From contig DAOPZY010000086.1 in assembly GCA_035353615.1 (NCBI GenBank), positions 1 to 6,311 of the forward strand: 6,311 bases of DNA, in the 5' to 3' direction. The notes under the pieces are model-generated. The model was not told where the DNA came from. It searched no databases and saw only the letters and a list, made by a program, of their open reading frames with translations. Positions 1 through 6,226 of the stretch are shown piece after piece. The position numbers were made by a program, and so were the translations under genes. Source of the DNA: CAXXOK01 sp035353615 (GTDB taxonomy: Bacteria; Bacillota; Clostridia; Christensenellales; Aristaeellaceae). Each line of letters starts with the position of its first letter. Position 1 is the stretch's first letter.

Positions 1-65
1 ACAACGAAAACAGCTACACCAGCCAGATGGTTCGCACCATCAAGTTCTTCTCCGAGCTGGGCTGA
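1..65 (+). CDS. gap: Glyceraldehyde-3-phosphate dehydrogenase, C-terminal end (partial)
   Basis: The frame starting at base 3 gives 20 residues and a TGA stop at 63-65. They read NENSYTSQMVRTIKFFSELG, which matches the conserved C-terminal helix of type I phosphorylating GAPDH, where the family has W-Y-D-N-E-x-S-Y-T-x-Q-x-V-R-T-x-K-Y-F. The enzyme is a cytosolic, NAD-dependent glycolytic tetramer that converts glyceraldehyde 3-phosphate and phosphate to 1,3-bisphosphoglycerate. Only the tail is present, so the catalytic cysteine and the Rossmann domain lie outside the window. The gene is often followed by pgk, but here the next gene is on the opposite strand and converges on it, so gap ends its transcription unit here. 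The identification rests on a short but very characteristic peptide. Confidence 0.9.
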   Translation, partial: NENSYTSQMVRTIKFFSELG

Positions 66-94
66 GCAAACGGCGTAACCTTTCGGTGATTGCC

Positions 95-110
95 GTCAGG
101 CAAACCTGAC
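95..110 (+). other. Small perfect hairpin in the gap 3' untranslated region
   Basis: GTCAGG (95-100), the loop CAAA and CCTGAC (105-110) form a perfect 6-bp stem with a 4-base loop, 30 bases after the gap stop codon. No T-run follows, so it is not a convincing terminator alone. It may be a stabilising structure in the gap message ahead of the larger hairpin at 138-174. Confidence 0.4.
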
Positions 111-137
111 TGTTGCCACTGAATACGAACATTCAAT

Positions 138-174
138 AACCCCCGTTTTTCCGTTATGCGGAAGAACGGGGGTT
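138..174 (+). terminator. Long hairpin, probable gap terminator, possibly bidirectional
   Basis: AACCCCCGTT (138-147) is the exact reverse complement of AACGGGGGTT (165-174). Pairing continues inward through 148-153 with 159-164 (one G-T wobble), giving a 16-bp stem with a 5-base loop TTATG. It sits 72 bases past the gap stop codon. The following tract is weak (TTT, then AGCAT), so termination efficiency is uncertain. Read on the minus strand the tail is TTATTG, also weak. No other good terminator follows the minus-strand operon, so this hairpin may serve both converging units. Confidence 0.7.
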
Positions 175-175
175 T

Positions 176-385
176 AGCATATCAAAGGTACTTTGCAATG
201 TGCCATGCCGCCCGTGGCATCGCCCTGTGGGCAAATCGCCTGCTTGCGGATACGCGTTGCCGCATAAGGGTTGGGACGTTGCCCTAAAACGCCATGCGAG
301 CTTCCACCCTGCACATTTTCAAGGGCTTCGCGCTTGACCCCTTTTCGCCGCGGCGAAGGGTTATGGCAGGCAGAGGCTAATTTTC
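176..385. repeat. Gene-free structured intergenic region, candidate dispersed repeat element
   Basis: These 210 bases lie between the converging gap and glycosyltransferase genes and hold no convincing gene. They are dense in short inverted repeats: TGCCATG/CGTGGCA (201-207 with 213-219, one wobble), GCCC/GGGC (222-225 with 229-232), TGCGG/CCGCA (245-249 with 260-264), AGGG/CCCT (267-270 with 282-285), AAGGG/CCCTT (321-325 with 339-343), and the 14-base palindrome TTCGCCGCGGCGAA (344-357). Such a run of hairpins between convergent genes is typical of a repetitive extragenic or structured 3'-end element. Copy number in the genome cannot be seen here, so calling it a repeat is inference. An open minus-strand frame crosses it but looks spurious. 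Confidence 0.4.
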
Positions 386-1531
386 TTACCGGTACAGCTT
401 CAGCCAACCCTCGCTTACGGTTTTCCAGCTATACTTTTCCTTGAGCATGGCGCGCTTGGCTTTTTCATCCGGGGTCAGCTCGTGCGCAAGCGTCTGCTGC
501 AATAGGGTTGGCACCTGAGAAAGCTCCGAAAAAGGCGTGGTTTCGATGCCCAACTCCTCCAATTGCGGATACCGCAACCAGTTGGCGCGTAAAACCTGCG
601 CGCCGGCATAGAGATATTCCTGCAAACTGGCGGAGAACGCGTCCGTGGGAATCGCCAACACAAAAGCGTCCGCGGCAAGGCGCAGGTAGGCGCTTTCCGT
701 GCCGTCCATGAACTCGGTCAATACCAGCGTGCGGCAGGGCAGGGACTCGGCAGCCTCGCGCACGGTGTCAAAATAGCTGTCATCAAAACTGCCGTAGGTC
801 ATTTGCAGCACAAGCGACCATCCCTTCAGCGTTTCTTCCGGGAGGGTTTTCAGCCCTTTGAGCAGTTCCAGATGCTTGTGCGTTGGGGACGCGTTGTAGC
901 CCAGGCAGATGACCGGTTTATCGGTTGGCAAGCCAAAATGGGATTTGCAGGCGGCTTTGTTCTCGGTGGCGCACACGCGGTCGATATCCTCATACACGGT
1001 CTGGCCAAAATAGACCAGCGCCGTCTTATGGGCAATGCTGTCGCCAAACACATCGCGGATGCGCTGCACATGCAGGGAGGAGTGTACCGTTACGTGATCG
1101 CACTCCGCCAGATAGCGGCGCATGCGTTTCAGTTCCACGCCCGTGGAACGCAGCAGATCGCTGCCCCAGAAGCTGCACACCCACTTCGCGTTTGGATACG
1201 CGCGGCGCAAACCGTGGCCCAGCGCAAGATCCCGTTGGCTCAGGTAGTGGTTGTGGATTACGTCAAAAGGTCCCAGCTTGCGCAAAGCCCTCGCGTTGGC
1301 CCATACCCGCGCCCACATGCGCAAGCGGGGAATGCGGCGGATGAACGGCAGCCTGTGCGTGTCGTGATATACCGTTACGCCGCTTTCACGGTAATAATCG
1401 TCAAAACGGCCCTCCGCTTCCCAAATGGGAAAGATTACCACTTCCCATCCATTGGGAAGCAGCAGGTTTTCCACATACCGTTTGGACCAAAAACTTCCGA
1501 TATCCGTAATTAACAGGATCCGCTTGCTCAT
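386..1531 (-). CDS. GT-B fold glycosyltransferase, WecF/GT4-like
   Basis: This 381-residue soluble protein is a probable glycosyltransferase that adds a sugar from a nucleotide donor during surface-glycan synthesis at the inner face of the membrane. The N-terminal half opens with a Rossmann-type strand (KRILLITDIGSF, residues 3-14) and carries IHNHYLSQRDL (92-102) and FWGSDLLR (121-128), as in GT4-like acceptor domains. The C-terminal half has GYNASPTHKHLELL (211-224), TYGSFDDSY (245-253), LTEFM (271-275) and a donor-site segment around E305 (SLQEYLYAGAQVL, 302-314). These resemble the order of motifs in WecF-type 4-acetamido-4,6-dideoxygalactose/fucosaminyl transferases, but the donor and acceptor cannot be told from sequence. 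The ATG at 1529-1531 is preceded by AAGGAG (1539-1544) with a 7-base spacer and overlaps the flippase stop as ATGA. It is the last gene of the operon. No transmembrane segment is evident. Confidence 0.8.
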   Translation of the reverse strand: MSKRILLITDIGSFWSKRYVENLLLPNGWEVVIFPIWEAEGRFDDYYRESGVTVYHDTHRLPFIRRIPRLRMWARVWANARALRKLGPFDVIHNHYLSQRDLALGHGLRRAYPNAKWVCSFWGSDLLRSTGVELKRMRRYLAECDHVTVHSSLHVQRIRDVFGDSIAHKTALVYFGQTVYEDIDRVCATENKAACKSHFGLPTDKPVICLGYNASPTHKHLELLKGLKTLPEETLKGWSLVLQMTYGSFDDSYFDTVREAAESLPCRTLVLTEFMDGTESAYLRLAADAFVLAIPTDAFSASLQEYLYAGAQVLRANWLRYPQLEELGIETTPFSELSQVPTLLQQTLAHELTPDEKAKRAMLKEKYSWKTVSEGWLKLYR

Positions 1532-3015
1532 TTGCGTTCTCCTTCATGGGTGGATTGCGCCTTGGTGCGCCGGATGGCGCCCGCGCCCTCGTGTACAATT
1601 TGTTTCAGGGTGCCCCACAGGGTGGCGATTTCTCTGCGGAACAGCCATAGCGCCAGCCCGTAAATCGCCAGCAGCACGGCATATTTCACCGCCGCCTGCC
1701 CGCGCAAAACGTAATTGGCTACAGAGGCAAACAGCATCAGCCCAATGGTGTAGGCGACATAGCGGTAATCGGTAATGGCTTTATAATACCGTTCGCCAAC
1801 CACCGTGCGGATCACAAGCGCCGCAACCGCCGCGCCCGCCGCCGCCATGGCTGCCCCCGCATCCTGATAAAGCGGTATCAGCACAAAGCACAGCGCGATG
1901 TTCAGCGCGGCCGACAGCAGGAAAATCAGCGTGTTCCAATAGCTCTTTTTGGAAATTCCAATCCCCATGCCTGTGGTTTCGCTCAGGCAATAGCAGATCG
2001 GGGTTAAAAACAAAAAGGGGAAATAGATCACCGAGCCACGGAACCGCTCGCCCAGCAACAGGTACACGGGCGCCTGCAACAACGTGAGCGTTAGCCCGAA
2101 GCCGACCAGCAGGCAGGCCATGAGCCGGTGCACTGTAAAAAAGCTGGACTGTTCATCCTTCTGGTAATGCTCGTACACATAAGGCGCCCAGTAGGTGTTA
2201 AAGCCGGTCTGCACCACATTCACGGTGGAGGCAAGCACCAGCGCGGAGGTGTAAACGCCCACGGCGGAAACATCCATCAGGTTGCTCAGCACCACCAGCG
2301 AAACCGAGGAGTTGAGCCAGGACATCATCGCCAGCGGGATCAGCGGCGCGGCGAACGTGACCATATCCTTCACGAAAACGGAGTCCACCTGCCGCGAAAA
2401 ACGCCTGTCAAACTGGTGGCGCTGAATCAGGGTGAACACGAGGGTGAACGCGCCCATCAGCACGGTGAGCAGGATGATGGAGGGTTTTGCCAGCGCCTGA
2501 TCAAACGCGATGGCAAGGTAGGCGATTTTAGTGAGGATGATTTGCAACACGCCCTGCACCGTGTACAGCTTCGCGTTTTGCTCCATGCGGTAGCTCAGCG
2601 ATAAAAACCGGAACTGAATCTGGCACAGGCCGTAAACGCCAAGGCAGATAAAAACGCTGAAATCCGGTTGCTTCATTACCAGACTGCTGATGCCCCGCCA
2701 CCCGAACAGGCACAGTAAAATGGTGATAACGCCGAATACGAGCGACGCGGTTACGCAAAACGTGAGCATCCCCTTGCGGGTGCTGTGCCCGGGCGGCTCC
2801 CGGAAAAACCGCACATACGCTTGGTCCAGCCCAAGGTAGCATGTGGCGGAAAACAGTGCCGCATAGGTGCTGAACAGGTTGAGCTTGCCCATTTCCGCAG
2901 TGCTGTAAAGCCGCGTGGCAATCGGCGAGGCGATCAACCCAACGAGGCAGGCAACCCATGCCGTCATGGAAAAACCGACCATGTTTTTCAGAAACTTCTT
3001 TTTGGATGGCTCCAT
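1528..3015 (-). CDS. Wzx-like oligosaccharide flippase (MOP/MATE superfamily)
   Basis: This 495-residue polytopic membrane protein probably flips a lipid-linked oligosaccharide across the cytoplasmic membrane for surface polysaccharide assembly. It starts with a basic cytoplasmic tail (MEPSKKKFLKN) and a first hydrophobic helix at about 13-34. The family-typical block LYSTAEMGKLNLFSTYAALF (37-56) with YLGLDQAYVRFF (60-71) follows. The second half begins near FAAPLIPLAMMSWLNSSV (221-238), with AVGVYTSALVLASTVNVVQ (251-269) after it. Hydrophobic segments repeat to about residue 459, consistent with 12-14 helices and the usual family length. The charged tail (460-495) is cytoplasmic by prediction. 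The start is set by AAAGGGGA (3026-3033), 10 bases before ATG. It follows the kinase by 23 bases and overlaps the downstream glycosyltransferase by 4, which supports a joint glycan role. A stage V sporulation B or lipid II flippase is a less likely alternative. Confidence 0.85.
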   Translation of the reverse strand: MEPSKKKFLKNMVGFSMTAWVACLVGLIASPIATRLYSTAEMGKLNLFSTYAALFSATCYLGLDQAYVRFFREPPGHSTRKGMLTFCVTASLVFGVITILLCLFGWRGISSLVMKQPDFSVFICLGVYGLCQIQFRFLSLSYRMEQNAKLYTVQGVLQIILTKIAYLAIAFDQALAKPSIILLTVLMGAFTLVFTLIQRHQFDRRFSRQVDSVFVKDMVTFAAPLIPLAMMSWLNSSVSLVVLSNLMDVSAVGVYTSALVLASTVNVVQTGFNTYWAPYVYEHYQKDEQSSFFTVHRLMACLLVGFGLTLTLLQAPVYLLLGERFRGSVIYFPFLFLTPICYCLSETTGMGIGISKKSYWNTLIFLLSAALNIALCFVLIPLYQDAGAAMAAAGAAVAALVIRTVVGERYYKAITDYRYVAYTIGLMLFASVANYVLRGQAAVKYAVLLAIYGLALWLFRREIATLWGTLKQIVHEGAGAIRRTKAQSTHEGERK

Positions 3016-3025
3016 CTGGCGGCCG

Positions 3026-3033
3026 TCCCCTTT
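3026..3033 (-). promoter_or_regulatory. Ribosome binding site of the flippase
   Basis: On the minus strand AAAGGGGA lies 10 bases before the flippase ATG (3013-3015), in the 23-base gap after the kinase TAA (3039-3041). This is the only junction of the operon without overlapping coding ends, so the flippase can be initiated independently of the kinase. Confidence 0.6.
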
Positions 3034-3038
3034 ACGCT

Positions 3039-3896
3039 TTACTTGGGCACCACAACGCAGAAAGCGGTCTGTTCCGGCGTGCTTTCGCAGGTTACGGTGC
3101 CGCCGTAGGCTTCCAGCGTTTGGCGCACGATGGAAAGACCCATGCCGCGCCCTTCGCCCTTGGTGCTCACGCCCGCTTCAAAAATGCTGTCCCGCATCGC
3201 TTCGGGAATGGGGTCGCCATTATTGGTAACCGTAAAGGTGAACGCGCGCAGATCCTCCGCGATGGTAATCAGCAGCGTGGGCTTTGGAGCAGTTTTCATC
3301 GCGTCAATCGCGTTGTCGATCAGGTTGGCCAGCACGCGGCACAGTTCCCAACTGGGAATGGTCAACCCGTCCAGCGAGCTTTTGATATCCAACTGCAACT
3401 CGACCCCATGGTCGGCGCACGCTCCGGCTTTTACCTTGAGCAAGGCGTTTACCGCCGTGGATTTGGTGGCCAGGAAGCTGGATACCGAACGGATTTCGCC
3501 GTAAACCTTTTCCAGATAATCCGTCGCGTCGCCATACTCCTTCATTTCCATCAAACTGTACACCACTTGCAGATGATTCAGAAAATCATGCCGCTGCGCG
3601 CGCAGCGTATGGTTCAGGGTATCCATCTGGGTGTTAGTCTGTTCCAGATTCTCGATCAGGCGGAGCCGTCTGCGCGTAATCAGCGCCTCGCGGATATCCA
3701 GCAACGCGCCCCAAATGGCCATCAGGCTGCCCAGAATGGCCAACCCCTGAATGGCATAGTGGTTGCCCTGTGTGACGTCCGTCATCAGCACATACAGCAC
3801 AAACCCCAACAGTACGACAATTTCCGAGGTGTTGACAATCACCGCGTACCGGGAGGCTTTTCCAACGTCGATCTCAAGGCTCGGTTTTCGGCTCAC
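3039..3896 (-). CDS. Membrane sensor histidine kinase, Spo0B/CitA type
   Basis: This 285-residue protein is a probable sensor kinase that autophosphorylates on histidine and passes phosphate to a response regulator. Two hydrophobic helices (about 18-38 and 48-66) are joined by a loop of only about 10 residues, so there is no extracellular sensor domain. A charged, coiled-coil-like linker (67-100) follows. The phosphoacceptor box RHDFLNHLQ (102-110) has H103 as the likely phosphorylation site. The ATPase domain shows an N box (NLIDNAIDAM, 191-200), a G1 box (NNGDPIPE, 225-232) and a G2 box (GEGRGMGLSIV, 247-257). N in place of D at the start of G1 is, from memory, common in this subfamily. The start is GTG (3894-3896), overlapping the rarA stop as GTGA, with GGAGGG (3908-3913) 11 bases upstream. 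No response regulator is in the window. Ligand and partner are unknown. Confidence 0.88.
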   Translation of the reverse strand: MSRKPSLEIDVGKASRYAVIVNTSEIVVLLGFVLYVLMTDVTQGNHYAIQGLAILGSLMAIWGALLDIREALITRRRLRLIENLEQTNTQMDTLNHTLRAQRHDFLNHLQVVYSLMEMKEYGDATDYLEKVYGEIRSVSSFLATKSTAVNALLKVKAGACADHGVELQLDIKSSLDGLTIPSWELCRVLANLIDNAIDAMKTAPKPTLLITIAEDLRAFTFTVTNNGDPIPEAMRDSIFEAGVSTKGEGRGMGLSIVRQTLEAYGGTVTCESTPEQTAFCVVVPK

Positions 3897-5239
3897 GGCT
3901 GATTTCGCCCTCCAAACCTGCGCTCCATGCGCGCTTTCAGTTTCGCTTCGTTGCCCTGCTCGCTGGGCTGGTAGTATACGCGGTTTTCGTAGCCTTCGGG
4001 CATGTAGGTTTGTTGCACAAAGTGCCCGGGATAGTCGTGCGGATACTTGTATTGCGGGGTTTTAGCGTGTTCGATGGCATAGCTCTGATCCCGCAGGTAG
4101 GGGGGAACGGAGGAGAAGCCGCCCGCTTCGGCATCCGCCATGGCGGCGCCCAGCGCTGTCACCACGCTGTTGCTCTTTTCCGCCGTGCAGATAGCGAGGA
4201 TCGCCTGTGCGATGGGGATGCGCGCCTCCGGCATGCCCACAACCTCCAGCGCGTTGGCGGCCGCGTGCGCCTGAAGCATCGCCACGGGATCCGCCAGCCC
4301 CACATCCTCGCTGGCGTGCACAATGATCCGCCGCACAATCAGCTTGGGATCAACCCCCGCGTACAGGAGCCTCGCGTACCACAACAGCGCGGCGTTAGGG
4401 TCGCTGCCGCGCATGCTTTTGATAAACGCGGACAGCATATCGTAATACAGATCCTCATCCAGCTTGAGCATGGGCTTTTGCACGCTCTCCTGCGCGGCGG
4501 CGAGGGTGAGGCGGCGATAGGGCGCGGGGTGCGCGCCGTCGGCGGTTTCGGGCGTGGTGAGGAACAACAGCTCCAGCGCGGAAAGCGCGGTGCGCACATC
4601 GCCGTTGGCAACGCCCGCGATGTACCGGAGCGCGCCCTCCTCCGGCTCGGTAGGGTAGCGACCGTAGCCGCGCTCCCGATCGGCCAGCGCGCGCTCCAGA
4701 GCGGTCAGCACATCCTCAACGGTCAGCGGCTCAAACGCGAACACGCGGCACCGGCTCACAATGGCCGGAGTCATGCTTGCCATTGGGTTTTCGGTCGTGG
4801 AGCCGATAAAGCGAATCAAGCCGGTTTCAATCGCCGGTAAAATGCTGTCGCTTTGCGCCTTGTTCCACCGGTGGCACTCATCCAAAAGCAGGTAGGTTGC
4901 CTTGCCGAAACGGGTGCGCCGTTCCTCGGCTTCCTTGAGCACCTTGCGCACATCGGCCACGCCGCTGGTGACGGCGTTGAGCTTTTCAAACGCGCTGCCC
5001 GTCATATTGGCCACGATGCCGGCAAGCGTGGTTTTGCCGCAGCCGGGAGGGCCCCAAAAAATGCTGCTTTGCAGGCGATCGGCCATGATGGCGCGCCGAA
5101 GCAGTCGCCCTTCGCCAATCAGCTTTTGCTGGCCGATAAACTCGTCCAGGGTTCTGGGGCGCATCCGATCCGCCAGCGGGGCTTGGGTAGGGTGACCGTC
5201 CACAGCGCTCCACAGGGTCTGCTGGTTTTCGGTGCTCAT
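3893..5239 (-). CDS. rarA: Replication-associated recombination protein A (AAA+ ATPase, RarA/MgsA)
   Basis: This 448-residue cytosolic ATPase belongs to the RarA/MgsA/WRNIP1 family, relatives of the clamp loader and RuvB that act at stalled replication forks and in lesion tolerance. The family N-terminal block PLADRMRPRTLDEFIGQQ occupies 21-38. Walker A is GPPGCGKTT (63-71). Walker B is LLLDECHRWNK (117-127), where many family members have DE-I/V-HRFNK. Sensor 1 is GSTTENP (146-152), the probable arginine finger lies in SRCR (162-165), and sensor 2 is in GDVRTALSALE (213-223). The tetramerisation domain shows SAFIKSMRGSDPNAALLWYARLL (270-292) and ASEDVGLADP (309-318), and the C-terminal signature YKYPHDYPGHFVQQ spans 397-410. 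Length is normal. The ATG overlaps the nitroreductase stop as ATGA and has no clear ribosome binding site, so it probably depends on translational coupling. Confidence 0.96.
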   Translation of the reverse strand: MSTENQQTLWSAVDGHPTQAPLADRMRPRTLDEFIGQQKLIGEGRLLRRAIMADRLQSSIFWGPPGCGKTTLAGIVANMTGSAFEKLNAVTSGVADVRKVLKEAEERRTRFGKATYLLLDECHRWNKAQSDSILPAIETGLIRFIGSTTENPMASMTPAIVSRCRVFAFEPLTVEDVLTALERALADRERGYGRYPTEPEEGALRYIAGVANGDVRTALSALELLFLTTPETADGAHPAPYRRLTLAAAQESVQKPMLKLDEDLYYDMLSAFIKSMRGSDPNAALLWYARLLYAGVDPKLIVRRIIVHASEDVGLADPVAMLQAHAAANALEVVGMPEARIPIAQAILAICTAEKSNSVVTALGAAMADAEAGGFSSVPPYLRDQSYAIEHAKTPQYKYPHDYPGHFVQQTYMPEGYENRVYYQPSEQGNEAKLKARMERRFGGRNQP

Positions 5240-5994
5240 AACAGCTCGAGGGTCGCGCTCTGTCCGGCATCATCCAGTGTAAACAGGGCTGGCGTTGTGC
5301 CCAGCGCCAGCAGCGCGTGGCATACGGCAATGCCAAGGTCCAGCCGCTGCATAGCCAAATTCACCGTGATGGTAAGCGTGGCAGGGTGAACGGCCTTGAT
5401 GCTCCACGGTTGCAGGTTCATGGCGCTGGGAGCGATATGCACCAGTTGAACCACCTCTTTGAGGGCCGGGCTCAGCGTATCGTACTCGGGGCACAGGGCC
5501 GCGATTTCCTTGCGCTTGCGGCTCAGGGGCAGTTCCGGGGGGTTCTTGGGGTTGCCAAGCGGCATCAAAGCGGCAAGCTTTTCTTCCCCATGCACCTGAA
5601 TGCCAACCTGCCCGCGTTTATAGGTGCCTGTGACCCAGCAGCCGCCCATGCCGAGTTCCACGGCCCGCAACAGGAACATTTCGCCGCACACACCCGCGTT
5701 TACCGCGGCGCGCGGCGTGTTTTCCGTGAGGATAATCGCGGCAAAACGCTGCACATTTTCAAACTTCTGAAACAGCCCTAGCATCGGCTGAAACAGCGAA
5801 TTTTCACATATCCCAAGCGCGATGCGCACGCCAGGCATCGCCAGTTCATCCGCCGCGGTCAATAGGACGTTCCAATTTTCGGCGCTGGGGGCAGCCGCAA
5901 ACAGTCGGCAGCTTTCCCGCCGTTGCACCGCTTCAAACAGTGAAGTCAGCTTTGTATTGTCATAAAAACCGTTGATATTCCAAGTTCCAACCAT
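5236..5994 (-). CDS. Nitroreductase family flavoprotein (TM1586-like)
   Basis: With the start chosen here, the protein has 252 residues. It looks like an FMN-dependent nitroreductase-fold protein of the TM1586 subfamily, likely a cytosolic NAD(P)H oxidoreductase of unknown substrate. Motifs are FEAVQRRESCRLF (20-32, the phosphate-contacting RRxSxR-like element), GEMFLLRAVELGMGGCWVTG (104-123), APSAMNLQPW (188-197, the FMN-contacting S-x-x-N-x-Q-P-W element) and LDLGIAVCHALLAL (218-231). The two S-x-E/M-N-W/Q-P-like elements (37-41 and 190-197) suit the internally duplicated layout of this subfamily. I place the start at ATG 5992-5994 because GGGGAGGT (6001-6008) sits 6 bases upstream. Two earlier in-frame ATGs (6099 and 6048) lie upstream of the likely transcription start. 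It is the first gene of the operon and its TGA overlaps the rarA ATG. Confidence 0.85.
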   Translation of the reverse strand: MVGTWNINGFYDNTKLTSLFEAVQRRESCRLFAAAPSAENWNVLLTAADELAMPGVRIALGICENSLFQPMLGLFQKFENVQRFAAIILTENTPRAAVNAGVCGEMFLLRAVELGMGGCWVTGTYKRGQVGIQVHGEEKLAALMPLGNPKNPPELPLSRKRKEIAALCPEYDTLSPALKEVVQLVHIAPSAMNLQPWSIKAVHPATLTITVNLAMQRLDLGIAVCHALLALGTTPALFTLDDAGQSATLELL

Positions 5995-6000
5995 CGTGGC

Positions 6001-6008
6001 ACCTCCCC
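6001..6008 (-). promoter_or_regulatory. Strong ribosome binding site that sets the nitroreductase start
   Basis: The minus strand reads GGGGAGGT with a 6-base spacer (GCCACG) before the ATG at 5992-5994. It is the best Shine-Dalgarno sequence in the window and decides between three in-frame ATGs. The two upstream candidates have at best a weak AAGAG-like match. Confidence 0.8.
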
Positions 6009-6048
6009 GCCCATCGGCGTCCGGTTCATCCGTATGGATAGCCTTCAT

Positions 6049-6077
6049 AATATACTCTTTTTCCGTAAAAATGGCAA
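6049..6077 (-). promoter_or_regulatory. Predicted sigma-A-type promoter of the five-gene operon
   Basis: On the minus strand the -35 box TTGCCA (6072-6077, 5 of 6 to TTGACA) and the -10 box TATATT (6049-6054, 5 of 6 to TATAAT) are separated by an ideal 17 bases. Transcription would begin near 6042, leaving a leader of about 48 bases before the ATG at 5994. I see no operator-like inverted repeat around it. Confidence 0.65.
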
Positions 6078-6173
6078 GGCGGAGGGGGAACGCCCGCAAA
6101 ATCGGCGGATCAATCGGTCTGGTTCGTGGGGGATGCGGATGATGGACGGATGCCGGATTTATGGATTTCGCTC

Positions 6174-6202
6174 TTGCAAAACCGTAACAGGTATGTTATA
6201 GT
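6174..6202 (+). promoter_or_regulatory. Predicted promoter of the tRNA-Val gene
   Basis: TTGCAA (6174-6179, 4 of 6 to TTGACA) and TATAGT (6197-6202, 5 of 6 to TATAAT) are separated by 17 bases. Transcription would start near 6209, leaving a 5' leader of about 18 bases to be removed by RNase P before G6227. It diverges from the operon promoter, with about 95 bases between the two -35 boxes. Confidence 0.65.
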
Positions 6203-6226
6203 ATTACACGTCGTTCAAACGATTAT

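Noticed and set aside
344..357. 14-base palindrome as the terminator of the minus-strand operon
   Set aside because: On the minus strand it is followed by AAGGGGTC with no T-run, and the perfect palindrome leaves no natural loop without opening central pairs.
174..407. 77-codon open frame on the minus strand across the intergenic region
   Set aside because: It begins with TTG, overlaps the end of the glycosyltransferase in another frame, has a biased composition with no recognisable domain, and coincides with the hairpin-rich element. It is better explained as a chance frame through a structured sequence.
803..1513. 236-codon plus-strand frame antisense to the glycosyltransferase
   Set aside because: It has low-complexity reverse-frame composition and no motif, while the minus-strand gene has a strong ribosome binding site and glycosyltransferase motifs.
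2958..3902. 314-codon plus-strand frame antisense to the sensor kinase
   Set aside because: The minus-strand frame carries clear H, N, G1 and G2 boxes. The antisense product has no domain and an H/Q/R-rich composition typical of reverse-complement frames in GC-rich genes.
4010..4840. 276-codon plus-strand frame antisense to rarA
   Set aside because: It is a shadow of a well-conserved RarA gene. It has no plausible domain or ribosome binding site.
6046..6099. Alternative starts of the nitroreductase at 6099 and 6048
   Set aside because: Both lie upstream of the predicted transcription start, and neither has a good ribosome binding site. The ATG at 5994 does.
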